NCBI RefSeq assembly: GCF_003173755.1
Contig: NZ_CP029553.1
Location: 955,001-1,019,000, forward strand
From: Methylobacterium terrae
GTDB lineage: Bacteria > Pseudomonadota > Alphaproteobacteria > Rhizobiales > Beijerinckiaceae
DNA length: 64,000 nucleotides
Direction: 5' to 3'
Shown here: positions 54,336 through 63,337 of the stretch, piece by piece
Layout of the letters: each line of letters begins with the position of its first letter
How positions within the stretch are numbered: the first letter of the stretch is position 1
Translations under genes and position numbers: made by a program
The notes under the pieces: generated by a model
Databases searched by the model: none
What the model saw: the letters and a program-made list of their open reading frames with translations, nothing else
What the model was told of the DNA's origin: nothing

Positions 54336-54719
54336 ATGGGCAGAGCAGCACCCACCGCGCCGATCGCCGTCGTGGTGGAGGACGATGAATCCGTTCGGGA
54401 CTTCGCCGCGGCGATCCTGGAGGAGACCGACCTCGAGGTCATCACCTGCGACAGCGCCGCCGGCGCGCTGGCGGTGATGCGCGAGCACGGCTCCGAAGTC
54501 GCGCTGCTGTTCACCGAGATGCAGCTCTCCGGCGAGATCGACGGCGCCACCCTGGCCCGCACGGTGGAGCGGGACTGGCCGGAGGTGCGGCTGGTCGTGA
54601 CCTCGCGCCCGGGCGCGGCGCAGGCCGTGCCGGATCACGCCGTCTACATGCAGAAGCCCTGGCGGCCCTTCGACGTCCTGGTCGAGGCCGAGCGGGCGGC
54701 CTACGCCGCCGCGGCCTGA
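54336..54719 (+). CDS. Single-domain response regulator with Glu at the phospho-acceptor position
   Basis: The 127-residue receiver domain starts after an excellent AGGAGG. The acidic triad Glu15-Asp16-Asp17 (VVVEDDESV), the Ser/Thr in VVTS and Lys107 (MQKPW) are in place. The strand that normally ends in the phospho-acceptor Asp reads VALLFTEMQLSGEIDG, so the acceptor is Glu61. Glu at this site often mimics the phosphorylated state, and a normal phosphorelay is unlikely. The gene stands alone; no kinase is adjacent. Confidence 0.85.
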   Translation: MGRAAPTAPIAVVVEDDESVRDFAAAILEETDLEVITCDSAAGALAVMREHGSEVALLFTEMQLSGEIDGATLARTVERDWPEVRLVVTSRPGAAQAVPDHAVYMQKPWRPFDVLVEAERAAYAAAA

Positions 54720-54730
54720 ACCAACGCGAA

Positions 54731-54759
54731 GAGCCCGCACGCCTCGCGGCGTCGGGCTC
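54731..54759. terminator. Bidirectional stem-loop between the receiver gene and rpsU
   Basis: GAGCCCG (54731-54737) pairs with CGGGCTC (54753-54759), with inner CGCC/GGCG. It begins 11 bases after the receiver stop and lies about 54 bases beyond the convergent rpsU stop. Confidence 0.6.
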
Positions 54760-54812
54760 GACGGTTCGGGCGAGATCCCGCCGCGCGTGCGGCGGGACCA
54801 CGGCCGGAGAGC

Positions 54813-55121
54813 TTACGCGTTGGCGGCCGGAGCGGCGGCGGCGGCCGGAGCAGGAGCCGACGGGGCCATGCCGGGACGGCGGGGACCGCCGACGCGGGGC
54901 TTCGGCTTCGGAGCGGCGATCAGGCCCTCGCGGATGGCGGTCTTGCGAGCCTGCTTGCGGGCGCGGCGCACGGCCTCCGCCTTCTCGCGGGCCTTGCGCA
55001 CCGACGGCTTCTCGTAAGCCTTGCGCTGCTTCATCTCGCGGAAGATGCCCTCGCGCTGCATCTTCTTCTTGAGGACGCGGAGGGCCTGATCGACGTTGTT
55101 GTCCCGAACGAGTACCTGCAA
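54813..55121 (-). CDS. rpsU: 30S ribosomal protein S21, extended C-terminus
   Basis: The 102-residue protein begins with the S21 text [45 protein letters not shown] at a TTG start (55121), with AGGA about 9 bases upstream. The core is about 70 residues; the rest is a Lys/Pro then Ala/Pro-rich tail ([19 protein letters not shown]), a familiar alphaproteobacterial extension. S21 helps initiation on the small subunit. Confidence 0.96.
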   Translation of the reverse strand: MQVLVRDNNVDQALRVLKKKMQREGIFREMKQRKAYEKPSVRKAREKAEAVRRARKQARKTAIREGLIAAPKPKPRVGGPRRPGMAPSAPAPAAAAAPAANA

Positions 55122-55441
55122 GGGTGTATGTCCTTTTGTCTAAATCCGAAAACGTGGCCGACCTTGCGCGGAACGCGCCCGGATGGCTGCCTGCCCGGCA
55201 AACCGAAATGCGCCCCACGGCCCGGGCCTGGAAGGACCGGGAGGGGCTGAGGGTACATCGCGGTCGCACCGGAGCCCGGCGCAAGCTGTCGGCGCACGGT
55301 ATGCGCCTGATCGCGGCCTTACACCACTCCGCCAGGACTTCCAACCGGGGAGTGGCCGCCTGACCGAAATTTGAGCGGCCCGCGGGCCGGGAACGAGCCT
55401 CGCGGGCGGCACCGTCGCATCTAGGCGACGGTCTCGCGCGA
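55122..55441. other. Gap upstream of rpsU without recognised features
   Basis: The 320 bp between rpsU and the depolymerase gene (both minus) must hold the rpsU promoter, but no strong -35/-10 pair is seen; an AT-rich patch occurs just upstream of the start (55128-55155). No small gene is supported. Confidence 0.4.
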
Positions 55442-56656
55442 TCAAGCGTTGGCCTGGATGAAGCTGCGCACCAGCGGGTAGGTCTGCCCCTCCCACTTGC
55501 GGCCGGAGAAGACGCCGTAATGGCCGACGCCGGCCTGGAGGTGATGGCGCTTGCGGAAGGGTTTCAGGCCGGTGCAGAGGTCGTGCGCCGCCACCGTCTG
55601 GCCGACGGCGCAGATGTCGTCGCGCTCACCCTCCACCGTCATCAGCGCGGTCCGGCGGATCGCCCTCGTGTCGACGGGGTTGCCGCGGAAGGTCAGCTTG
55701 TTCTGCGCCAGGGTCGCGTCCTGGAACACGGTCTTGACCGTCTCGAGGTAGAACTCCGCCGCGAGGTCGAGCACCGCGAAATACTCGTCGTAGAAGGTCT
55801 CGATCTGCGCCGCCTTCCCGGCCTCGCCGTCGGCGAGGTGCCAGTAGAGGTCGAGGTGGCCGTGCATGTGGCGTGCGGCGTTCATCGACATGAAGGCCCC
55901 GACCTGCATGAAGCCCGGATAGACCCGGCGCCCGGCCCCGGCATGGCGGTGCGGCACGGTGGCGATCAGGTTGCGCTCGAACCAGTCGATCGGCCGCGAG
56001 GTCGCGAGCTCGTTGACCTTGGTCGGGTTGATCCGGGTATCGACCGGGCCCGCCATCAGGGTCATGCTCGCCGGATGCGCGGCGTTGCGGCTCTCCGCCA
56101 TCACGGCGGCGGCGGCGAGCGCCTGCACGCAGGGCTGGCACACCGCCACGACGTGGGCGCCCTCGCCGATCGTCTCCAGGAACTGCACCAGGTGGGCGAC
56201 GTAATCGTCGAAGCCGAAGCGGCCGGCGCTCAGCGGCACGTCGCGGGCGTTGTGCCAGTCGGTGATGTAGACGTCGTGGTCGGCGAGCAGGGTGCGCACG
56301 GTGCCGCGCAGGAGCGTGCCGAAATGGCCCGAGAGGGGGGCCACCACCAGCACCCGCGGCTGCTCGGTGACGAGGTCCTTGCGGAAGCGCAGCAGGGTGC
56401 CGAAGGGGGTGGAGAGCACCGGCTCCTCGGTCACCGGCGCCTCGCGGTTGCCGATCCGGACCGCGTCGATCCCGTAGGAGGGCCGGGCATGGGTCAGGCC
56501 GGCCCGCATCATCATGCGGGCGGCGGCGGAGATCCAGGTCGCCGGCGCGCCGTAGCCGGCCCGCAGCCAGGGCGTCGTGCCGTCGTGCAGCACGCGCCCC
56601 CAGGCGCGGGTGGCGTTCGCGATGTCCGACTGGACCTCGAAGGCATCGTAGAGCAT
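55442..56656 (-). CDS. phaZ: Intracellular polyhydroxyalkanoate depolymerase
   Basis: The 404-residue alpha/beta hydrolase has ADHDVYITDWHNARDVPLSAGRFGFDDYVAHLVQFLE, HVVAVCQPCVQALAAAAVMAE and TVEGERDDICAVGQT, the text of intracellular PHB depolymerases. The nucleophile elbow is VCQPC, so Cys173 takes the place of the serine in normal lipase boxes, as known in this family. It degrades stored PHA granules. The ATG at 56656 gives the conserved MLYDAFEVQSD start; the frame is open upstream. Confidence 0.93.
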   Translation of the reverse strand: MLYDAFEVQSDIANATRAWGRVLHDGTTPWLRAGYGAPATWISAAARMMMRAGLTHARPSYGIDAVRIGNREAPVTEEPVLSTPFGTLLRFRKDLVTEQPRVLVVAPLSGHFGTLLRGTVRTLLADHDVYITDWHNARDVPLSAGRFGFDDYVAHLVQFLETIGEGAHVVAVCQPCVQALAAAAVMAESRNAAHPASMTLMAGPVDTRINPTKVNELATSRPIDWFERNLIATVPHRHAGAGRRVYPGFMQVGAFMSMNAARHMHGHLDLYWHLADGEAGKAAQIETFYDEYFAVLDLAAEFYLETVKTVFQDATLAQNKLTFRGNPVDTRAIRRTALMTVEGERDDICAVGQTVAAHDLCTGLKPFRKRHHLQAGVGHYGVFSGRKWEGQTYPLVRSFIQANA

Positions 56657-56930
56657 CGGCCCGGGCACTCCCTCACGGACACGCGCGGGGTTGCGGCCCG
56701 CCGGCAAGCGTAGGGGACGACTTCGCCCCTCCGCGACCGGACTTTCGGCGGAACGCGACGGCAGCCGTCCGTCCCGCCGAGATGCGACCCTCGTGCCAGG
56801 TCGATGAGACCTCGCGTGACTTGTGCGAAGATTGCGCCCGCGGCGATCCCGATCGGCACGAGTCTTGGATCGCTCCCTGCGAAACCCAAGGGCAGACGGG
56901 CGGCGCGACGCCGCCCCGGGGGAGGACGCG

Positions 56931-57584
56931 ATGGCCGAGGCGACGCTGACGATCTCAAGCCGCAACTACTCGTCCTGGTCGCTGCGGGGCTGGCTGCTCT
57001 GCCGCATGGCCGGGCTCGATCTCGCGGTGGAGGTGCTGTCCGGAGATCCGGCGAGCCGGGCCGAGCTCCTGCACCTCTCGCCCTCGTTCCTGGTGCCGCG
57101 CCTCACCCACGGTGCGGTGCGGGTCTGGGACGTGCTCGCCATCGCCCAGTACCTGACGGAGGTGCGGCCGGAGGCCGGCCTCCTGCCCGACGACCTCGCC
57201 GCGCGCTCCTGGTCGCGCTCGATCTCGGGCGAGATGCATGGCGGCTTCATCAACCTGCGCTCGGCCCTGCCGATGAACCTGCGCGCCCGGTACGCCGACT
57301 TCACGCTCTGGGGCGGCGCCCAGGCCGACATCGCCCGGGTGGTCGAGATCTGGCAGGAGGCGCTGCGCGCCCACGGGGGGCCGTACCTGTTCGGGGCGCG
57401 GCCGGTGGTGGCGGACGCGATGTACGCGCCGGTCTGCACCCGCTTCGTCACCTACGGCGTCGACCTCCCGCCCGATTGCGCCGCCTACCGCGACCGGATC
57501 ATGGCGTGGGACCTGATGCGGGAATGGATCGCGGCGGCGGACGGGGAGCCGGAGGAGATCGAGGAACTGGACATGGAGTTTTGA
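56931..57584 (+). CDS. Glutathione S-transferase family protein
   Basis: The 217-residue protein has a thioredoxin-like N-terminus (ISSRNYSSWSLRGWLLCRMAG, with Ser in SSWSLR as the likely catalytic residue, then SPSFLVPRLTHG and VWDVLAIAQYLTE). A helical C-terminal domain follows. GGAGG lies before the ATG at 56931. It differs clearly from the transferase at 8 kb. The substrate is unknown. Confidence 0.9.
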   Translation: MAEATLTISSRNYSSWSLRGWLLCRMAGLDLAVEVLSGDPASRAELLHLSPSFLVPRLTHGAVRVWDVLAIAQYLTEVRPEAGLLPDDLAARSWSRSISGEMHGGFINLRSALPMNLRARYADFTLWGGAQADIARVVEIWQEALRAHGGPYLFGARPVVADAMYAPVCTRFVTYGVDLPPDCAAYRDRIMAWDLMREWIAAADGEPEEIEELDMEF

Positions 57585-57716
57585 GGGGTTCGATTCGGGC
57601 TCCCTGTCGTTCTTCTCGCACTCCGCGTCGTTGCGGGGCCGCGAAAGCGGAGCCGGGAATGACCCCGTGAGGTGAGGGGCGGGGCGCCGGTTCTGCCCGT
57701 GCTGCGGCCCGATCGT

Positions 57717-59102
57717 TCAGATCAGCCCCGCCAGCCGCAGCCCCACCCCCGTGGCCGCGCAAGACCCGAGCACCGGGATCATCCCGGCCCGGAACCGGAA
57801 CACCGCGACGGCCGCGGCCAGCGCCAGGGCGAGCGCGTAGGGATCGACGCTGGAAAGGACCGGCACCTCGAGCCTGGCCGGCCCGACGGTTACCAGGCGC
57901 AACGCCCGGAACAGGGTGTGGAGCGCGAACCAGACCGCGAGGTTCAGGATCACCCCGACCACCGCCGCGGTGATCGCCGAGAGCGCCCCGGCGAGCGCCC
58001 TGTTGCCGCGCAGGCGCTCGACGTACGGAGCCCCGACGAAGATCCACAGGAAGCAGGGCGCGAAGGTGACCCAGGTGGTGAGGAGCCCGCCGAGCGTTGC
58101 CGCGACGAGTGGCGGCAGGAATCCGGGACTGCGGAACGCGGCGAGGAAGCCGACGAACTGCGTCACCATGATGAGCGGGCCGGGCGTCGTCTCGGCCATG
58201 CCGAGGCCGTCGAGCATCTCGCCGGGGCGCATCCAGCCGTACTGCTCCACCGCCGCCTGCGCGACGTAGGCCAGAGCCGCGTAGGCGCCGCCGAAGGTCA
58301 CGAGCGCCATCTTCGAGAAGAACACCGCGATCCGGGAGAAGACGTCGTCCGGCCCGAGAGCGAGGAGGAGCACGGCGACCGGGACGAGCCAGATCGCCGC
58401 CCAGGCGGCCAGGGTGGCGAGCGTATCGCGCGGGCGCGCATGCTCCCGCGGCAGCGCGTCGTCGCCGAACAGGTAGGCGCCGCCCTCCGCCCGGGCGCCG
58501 TGGCCGCCGCCGGGGCGGAAATCCGGATGCCCGGCCCGGCCGCCGAGGAAGCCGATCGCGCCCGCTGCCGCCACGATGAGCGGGAACGGCACGTCGAGGA
58601 GGAAGATGCCCACGAAAGCGGCGCTCGCGAGCCCGGTCATCACCCGGCTGCGCAGGGCCCGCCGGCCGATGCGCTGCACCGCCTCGATCACGATGGCGAG
58701 CACCGCGGCCTTGAGGCCGAAGAACAGCCCGGCGACCGGGCCGGCGTCGCCGAAGAGGACGTAGATCCAGCTCAGGGCCATGATGGCGAGAAGCCCCGGC
58801 AGCACGAACAGCCCGCCGGCGAGAAGGCCGCCGCGGGGCCCGTGCATCAGCCAGCCGACATAGGTGGCGAGCTGCTGCGCCTCCGGCCCCGGCAGGAGGG
58901 TGCAGAAGTTGAGCGCGTGCAGGAAGCGGTTCTCGGAGATCCAGCGCCGCTCCTCGACCAGCACCCGATGCATCACGGCGATCTGCCCGGCCGGCCCGCC
59001 GAAGGACAGGGCGGCGACCCGCAGCCAGACCGGCAGGGCCTCGGCCAGGGTGACGGGCCGGGGCGCCGTCCGATCACGTGCCGCAGGCTCAACGGTCGTC
59101 AC
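57717..59102 (-). CDS. chrA: Chromate transporter (CHR family, two-domain ChrA)
   Basis: The 461-residue protein of about 12 membrane segments is made of two similar halves. The first has LRVAALSFGGPAGQIAVMHRVLVEERRWISENRFLHALNFCTLLPGPEAQQLATYVGW; the second has MALVTFGGAYAALAYVAQAAVEQYGWMRPGEMLDGLGMAETTPGPLIMVTQFVGF. The start is GTG at 59102. ChrA proteins export chromate; some relatives move sulfate, and no chromate-resistance neighbours are here. Confidence 0.92.
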   Translation of the reverse strand: MTTVEPAARDRTAPRPVTLAEALPVWLRVAALSFGGPAGQIAVMHRVLVEERRWISENRFLHALNFCTLLPGPEAQQLATYVGWLMHGPRGGLLAGGLFVLPGLLAIMALSWIYVLFGDAGPVAGLFFGLKAAVLAIVIEAVQRIGRRALRSRVMTGLASAAFVGIFLLDVPFPLIVAAAGAIGFLGGRAGHPDFRPGGGHGARAEGGAYLFGDDALPREHARPRDTLATLAAWAAIWLVPVAVLLLALGPDDVFSRIAVFFSKMALVTFGGAYAALAYVAQAAVEQYGWMRPGEMLDGLGMAETTPGPLIMVTQFVGFLAAFRSPGFLPPLVAATLGGLLTTWVTFAPCFLWIFVGAPYVERLRGNRALAGALSAITAAVVGVILNLAVWFALHTLFRALRLVTVGPARLEVPVLSSVDPYALALALAAAVAVFRFRAGMIPVLGSCAATGVGLRLAGLI

Positions 59103-59239
59103 GAATGCAGGCTCTCCGGGGTGGTGCGCCGCAGCGTAGCGCGATCGGTCGCGTTGTGCGACACGAAGCAGCGATTACATCCGGGTGAGCGGGCGCCGCC
59201 GGCCTCGCGCCGCCGCAGAGACATCCCGTCAGGTCCCGC

Positions 59240-60286
59240 TTGAGCAAGTCCAAAGCCCTCCTCACCCCCGAGCGCCGCGAGGACGACACCGACGCCTCGA
59301 TCCGGCCGCTCAGCCTCGCCGACTTTACCGGCCAGCGGGCAGCGCGCGCCAACCTGCAGGTGTTCATCGACGCGGCGAAGAAGACCGGCCAGGCCCTCGA
59401 CCACGTGCTGTTCGTCGGGCCCCCGGGCCTCGGCAAGACCACGCTCGCCCAGATCGTCGCCCGCGAGCTCGGGGTGAACTTCCGCTCGACCTCCGGCCCG
59501 GTGATCGCCAAGGCCGGCGACCTCGCGGCGCAGCTCACCAACCTCGATGAGCGCGACGTCCTGTTCATCGACGAGATCCACCGCCTCAACCCGGCGGTGG
59601 AGGAGATCCTCTACCCGGCGATGGAGGATTACCAGCTCGACCTCATCATCGGCGAGGGGCCGGCCGCCCGCTCGGTGAAGATCGAGCTGCCGAAGTTCAC
59701 GCTGGTCGCCGCCACCACCCGGGCGGGGCTCCTGACCACGCCGCTGCGCGACCGCTTCGGCATCCCGGTCCGGCTCGAATTCTACGACATCGACGAGCTC
59801 GAACTGATCGTCAGCCGCGGCGCGCGGGTGCTCGGCATCGGCATGGCGCCGGACGGTGCCAACGAGATCGCCAAGCGCGCGCGGGGCACGCCGCGCATCG
59901 CCGGGCGGCTCCTGCGCCGGGTGCGCGACTTCGCCATCGTCGAGGACGCCCCCACCATCACCCGCGCCATCGCCGACCGGGCGCTGCGGCTCCTCGACGT
60001 CGATCCCGCCGGCCTCGACACGATGGACCGCAAGTACCTCAACATCATCGCCCACTCGTTCAACGGCGGGCCGGTCGGGGTCGAGACGATCGCGGCGGCG
60101 CTCTCCGAGCCGCGGGACGCGATCGAGGAGATCATCGAGCCCTACCTGATCCAGAAGGGCTTCGTGCAGCGCACGCCGCGCGGCCGGGTGCTCACCGCCC
60201 ACGCCTTCCGCCATCTCGGCCTGCCGGAGCCGAACCGCGACGGGACCGTGCAGTTCGGCCTGTTCACCGGGGACGAGGATGCGTGA
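59240..60286 (+). CDS. ruvB: Holliday junction branch-migration ATPase RuvB
   Basis: The 348-residue protein has [26 protein letters not shown], Walker [15 protein letters not shown] near residue 60, Walker [11 protein letters not shown], sensor [21 protein letters not shown] and the winged-helix end. It drives branch migration with RuvA. The start is TTG at 59240. RuvA and RuvC are not in the window. It overlaps the next gene by 8 bp. Confidence 0.97.
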   Translation: MSKSKALLTPERREDDTDASIRPLSLADFTGQRAARANLQVFIDAAKKTGQALDHVLFVGPPGLGKTTLAQIVARELGVNFRSTSGPVIAKAGDLAAQLTNLDERDVLFIDEIHRLNPAVEEILYPAMEDYQLDLIIGEGPAARSVKIELPKFTLVAATTRAGLLTTPLRDRFGIPVRLEFYDIDELELIVSRGARVLGIGMAPDGANEIAKRARGTPRIAGRLLRRVRDFAIVEDAPTITRAIADRALRLLDVDPAGLDTMDRKYLNIIAHSFNGGPVGVETIAAALSEPRDAIEEIIEPYLIQKGFVQRTPRGRVLTAHAFRHLGLPEPNRDGTVQFGLFTGDEDA

Positions 60287-61220
60287 GGAGGGGAGGGGGT
60301 ACCGTCTGTTCACCCGCCGCCGGGTGCTCCAGGGTGCCGGCATCGTCGCGCTCTCCGGCGTCGGGACCGGCGCCTACGCCACCGGGATCGAGCCGTTCCG
60401 GCAGGTCGTGACGCGCTACGCGATCACGCCCAACCCCGCCGCGCCGTGGCCGGCAGGACTGACGCTGCGCATCGCCGTGCTCACCGACATCCACGCCTGC
60501 GAGCCCTGGATGAGCGCGGAGCGCATCGCCGGCATCGTCGCGGCCACCAACGCGCTTCAAGCCGACCTCGTGGTGCTGGTCGGCGACTTCATGGCCGGCC
60601 AGCGCTACGTCACCCGCTACGTGCCTGCCGCCGAATGGGCGCCGGTGCTCGGCCGGCTCACGGCGCCGCTCGGCGTCTACGCGGTGCTCGGCAACCACGA
60701 TTGGTGGGAGGACAAGGCCGCGATGAAGCGCGGCGCCGGGCCGACCATCGCCGGCACGGCGCTCTCCGACAACGGCATCCGGGTCCTGTCGAACGAGGCG
60801 GTGCCGCTCGCGACCCGCGCCGGCCCGGTCTGGCTCGCCGGGCTCGAGGACCAGCTCGCCCTGCTGCCGGTGCGGCGCGGCAAGGGCCGCGGGCGGGTCG
60901 GCCTCGACGACCTGCCCGCCACCCTGGCGGCGGTGCCGGACGGCGCCCCGATGATCCTGCTCGCCCACGAGCCCAACATCTTCCCGGAGGTGCCGGCGCG
61001 GGTCGCCCTGACCCTGTCGGGCCACACCCATGGCGGTCAGGTGCGGCTGTTCGGCTTCTCGCCGGTGGTGCCCTCGCGCCGCCGCTACGCCTACGGCCAC
61101 GTCCGCGAGGCGAGCGACCTCGTGGTCTCCGGGGGCCTGGGGTTGAGCATCGCGCCGATCCGGTTCGGGGTGCCGCCGGAGATCGTGGTGGTGGAATTGG
61201 GGGCGGAGGCGACCGTCTGA
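60279..61220 (+). CDS. Tat-exported metallophosphoesterase (YkuE-like)
   Basis: The 313-residue protein has a twin-arginine leader ([26 protein letters not shown]). The calcineurin-type metal motifs follow: [38 protein letters not shown] and [12 protein letters not shown]. These match YkuE-type phosphodiesterases, some of which act on lipid phosphates outside the cytoplasmic membrane. The ATG lies inside the end of ruvB (ATGCGTGA, 8-bp overlap), so the two are coupled. Confidence 0.9.
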   Translation: MREEGRGYRLFTRRRVLQGAGIVALSGVGTGAYATGIEPFRQVVTRYAITPNPAAPWPAGLTLRIAVLTDIHACEPWMSAERIAGIVAATNALQADLVVLVGDFMAGQRYVTRYVPAAEWAPVLGRLTAPLGVYAVLGNHDWWEDKAAMKRGAGPTIAGTALSDNGIRVLSNEAVPLATRAGPVWLAGLEDQLALLPVRRGKGRGRVGLDDLPATLAAVPDGAPMILLAHEPNIFPEVPARVALTLSGHTHGGQVRLFGFSPVVPSRRRYAYGHVREASDLVVSGGLGLSIAPIRFGVPPEIVVVELGAEATV

Positions 61221-61263
61221 CGCGGGTCTCGACGCGCTTCGCCCTGACGTAGAGGCGCGGGAT

Positions 61264-61430
61264 CCCCCTCTCCCGTGTGGGAGAGGGATAGGGGCGATCG
61301 GAGATCGCGCGAGGGTGGAGACGGTTCAGAATGGAACTCTGAACGTTGAGCTTCCAGCACGGCGGTTGGCGCTTTGATCGGAATCGTAGCACCCTCACCC
61401 CTGACCCTTCTCCCACACGGGACAGGGGAA
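61264..61430. repeat. Nested palindromic intergenic element, variant D
   Basis: A hairpin at 61266-61287 (CCCTCTCCC-GTGT-GGGAGAGGG) is answered by a diverged inverted copy around 61407-61430 (CTTCTCCCACACGGGACAGGGG). GCGAGGGT near 61309 has a counterpart CACCCTCACCCC near 61390. The plan is that of copies A-C but with different loop sequences, so it is a related subfamily. Confidence 0.65.
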
Positions 61431-61483
61431 GCGTGCGACTTGTCGGCCCCAGCTCGGCTGAAGCGCTTCAAGGCGCGCTAAGG

Positions 61484-61930
61484 ATGAGATCGAGGACGGA
61501 ACCCCGCGTGACCGACGCCCAGACCATGCCCCCGGACGCCCACGCCCTGCCGTTGCGCGTCTACTACGAGGACACGGATTTCTCCGGCTTCGTCTACCAC
61601 GCGAGCTACCTGCGCTTCATGGAGCGGGGACGCACCGAGCTCCTGCGCGGGCTCGCCGGCGACCAGTCCGACCTGCACCGGGAGGCCAACGGCCTCGTCT
61701 TCGTGGTGCGGCGGATGAGCCTCGACTACCTCAAGCCGGCCCGCATGGACGACGCGCTGACCGTGCTCACCGCCACGCGCGAGTTGCGCGGCGCCTCGAT
61801 GCATCTCGACCAGGAGGTGCGCCGCGGCGACGAGACCCTGGTGCGGGCCGAGGTGGTGGTGGCCTGCGTGCGCGAGGGTCGCGCCGTGCGCCTGCCGGAG
61901 GCCCTGCGGCGGACCCTCACCCGGCGTTGA
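61484..61930 (+). CDS. ybgC: Tol-Pal system-associated acyl-CoA thioesterase YbgC
   Basis: The hotdog-fold protein (148 residues from the ATG at 61484; a GTG at 61508 is a possible start) carries RVYYEDTDFSGFVYHASYLRFMERGRTELLR, the 4-hydroxybenzoyl-CoA thioesterase-type active site with catalytic Asp, and ANGLVFVVRRMSLDYLKPARMDD. YbgC travels with tolQRA in many proteobacteria. It lies 188 bp upstream of tolQ. Confidence 0.93.
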   Translation: MRSRTEPRVTDAQTMPPDAHALPLRVYYEDTDFSGFVYHASYLRFMERGRTELLRGLAGDQSDLHREANGLVFVVRRMSLDYLKPARMDDALTVLTATRELRGASMHLDQEVRRGDETLVRAEVVVACVREGRAVRLPEALRRTLTRR

Positions 61931-62117
61931 GCGGTCGCGCTCACCATTCCTTAACCCTGCCGGGGGCTTAACTCGCGGCGGGCGAACGATCCCTCGCGGG
62001 GCGCTGGCCCATACTTTCGACAGATTCGGGCGCGATCGAACCACGATACGACAAGCCCCGATCCCGGTTGGAGTGCCTTCGGGCCGTTCATCGGCCCGGG
62101 ACGCGAGGACAAGCCGC

Positions 62118-62834
62118 ATGAATCCCGCCGACGCCGCCCAGGCGATGCCCGTGGCCGAGATCACGATGTTCGGCCTGTTCTGGCAGGCACACTTCGTCGT
62201 CAAGGTGGTGATGCTCGGCCTGCTCGGCTCATCGATCTGGTGCTGGTCGATCATCGTCGACAAGACGCTGCTGTTCCGCCGCACCAAGGCGGAGATGGAC
62301 GCCTTCGAGGAGGAGTTCTGGTCCGGCCGGCCGCTGGAGGAGCTCTACCGCGCCTACAACGAGAAGCCGGCGACCGGGCTCGCCGCCCTGTTCGTCGCCG
62401 CGATGCGCGAGTGGCGCCGCTCCTACGAGGGGTCGGGCCGCTCGATCCGCAGCCTCGGCCAGCGCATCGACAAGGTGCTCGACGTCACGATCCAGCGCGA
62501 GGTCGAGCGGCTGGAATCGCGCCTGCTCTTCCTGGCCTCGATCGGCTCGGCGGGCCCCTATATCGGCCTGTTCGGCACGGTGTTCGGCATCATGACGGCG
62601 TTCACGTCGATCGCCGCCTCGAAGAACACCTCGCTCGCGGTCGTGGCGCCGGGCATCGCCGAGGCGCTGTTCGCCACCGCGATCGGCCTGTTCGCGGCGA
62701 TCCCCGCGGTGCTCGCCTACAACAAGCTCCAGGCCTCGGTCGCCAAGGCGCAGGGGCGTCTCGAGGGCTTCGCCGACGAGTTCTCGGCGATCCTGTCGCG
62801 CCAGATCGACGAGCGCATGGCGCTCGCCGCCTGA
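62118..62834 (+). CDS. tolQ: Tol-Pal system proton channel subunit TolQ
   Basis: The 238-residue protein has three membrane helices: one near residues 20-42, and two in GSAGPYIGLFGTVFGIMTAFTSIAASKNTSLAVVAPGIAEALFATAIGLFAAIPAVLAYN, the MotA/TolQ/ExbB signature. GAGGA precedes the ATG at 62118. With TolR it uses the proton gradient to energise TolA during outer-membrane constriction at division. Confidence 0.96.
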   Translation: MNPADAAQAMPVAEITMFGLFWQAHFVVKVVMLGLLGSSIWCWSIIVDKTLLFRRTKAEMDAFEEEFWSGRPLEELYRAYNEKPATGLAALFVAAMREWRRSYEGSGRSIRSLGQRIDKVLDVTIQREVERLESRLLFLASIGSAGPYIGLFGTVFGIMTAFTSIAASKNTSLAVVAPGIAEALFATAIGLFAAIPAVLAYNKLQASVAKAQGRLEGFADEFSAILSRQIDERMALAA

Positions 62835-62871
62835 GCCGCGTCGCCTCAGTCATCAGGAAGGATTGAGCCAG

Positions 62872-63315
62872 ATGGGCATGGCCTCCGGAGCGGCACAGGG
62901 CGGCGGGCGCCGTCGGCGCGGCCGGCGGGGCGGCGCGATCAACGAGATCAACATGACGCCGTTCATCGACGTCGTGCTGGTGCTCCTGATCATCTTCATG
63001 GTCGCCGCGCCGATGATGACCGTCGGCGTGCCCCTCGACCTGCCGCAGACCAAGGCCGCGGCCCTCAACCAGGATTCGAAGCCGGTCACCCTCTCGATCC
63101 GCCAGACCGGCCAGGTCTTCCTCGGCGAGGACGAGCTCTCCGACGACGCGATCGTCGCCAAGATCTCGGCCACCGCCAAGGACGGCTTCGAGGAGCGGGT
63201 CTTCGTGCGCGGCGACAAGCGGGTCGATTACGGCCGCGTCGCCCAGGTGATGGCGATCGTGACGAGCGGCGGCTTCAAGAAGGTCGCCCTCGTGACCGAG
63301 CCCGACCAGCGTTAG
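62872..63315 (+). CDS. tolR: Tol-Pal system protein TolR
   Basis: The 147-residue protein has a basic Gly/Arg-rich N-terminus and the membrane helix INEINMTPFIDVVLVLLIIFMV with its essential Asp. A periplasmic domain follows (PLDLPQTKAAALNQDSKPVTLSIRQTGQVFLGED) ending at YGRVAQVMAIVTSGGFKKVALVTEP. The ATG at 62872 has AGGAAGGA 9 bases before it. It lies 37 bp after tolQ. Confidence 0.95.
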   Translation: MGMASGAAQGGGRRRRGRRGGAINEINMTPFIDVVLVLLIIFMVAAPMMTVGVPLDLPQTKAAALNQDSKPVTLSIRQTGQVFLGEDELSDDAIVAKISATAKDGFEERVFVRGDKRVDYGRVAQVMAIVTSGGFKKVALVTEPDQR

Positions 63316-63337
63316 CGTCAGTAGGGCGGGGTTCTCC

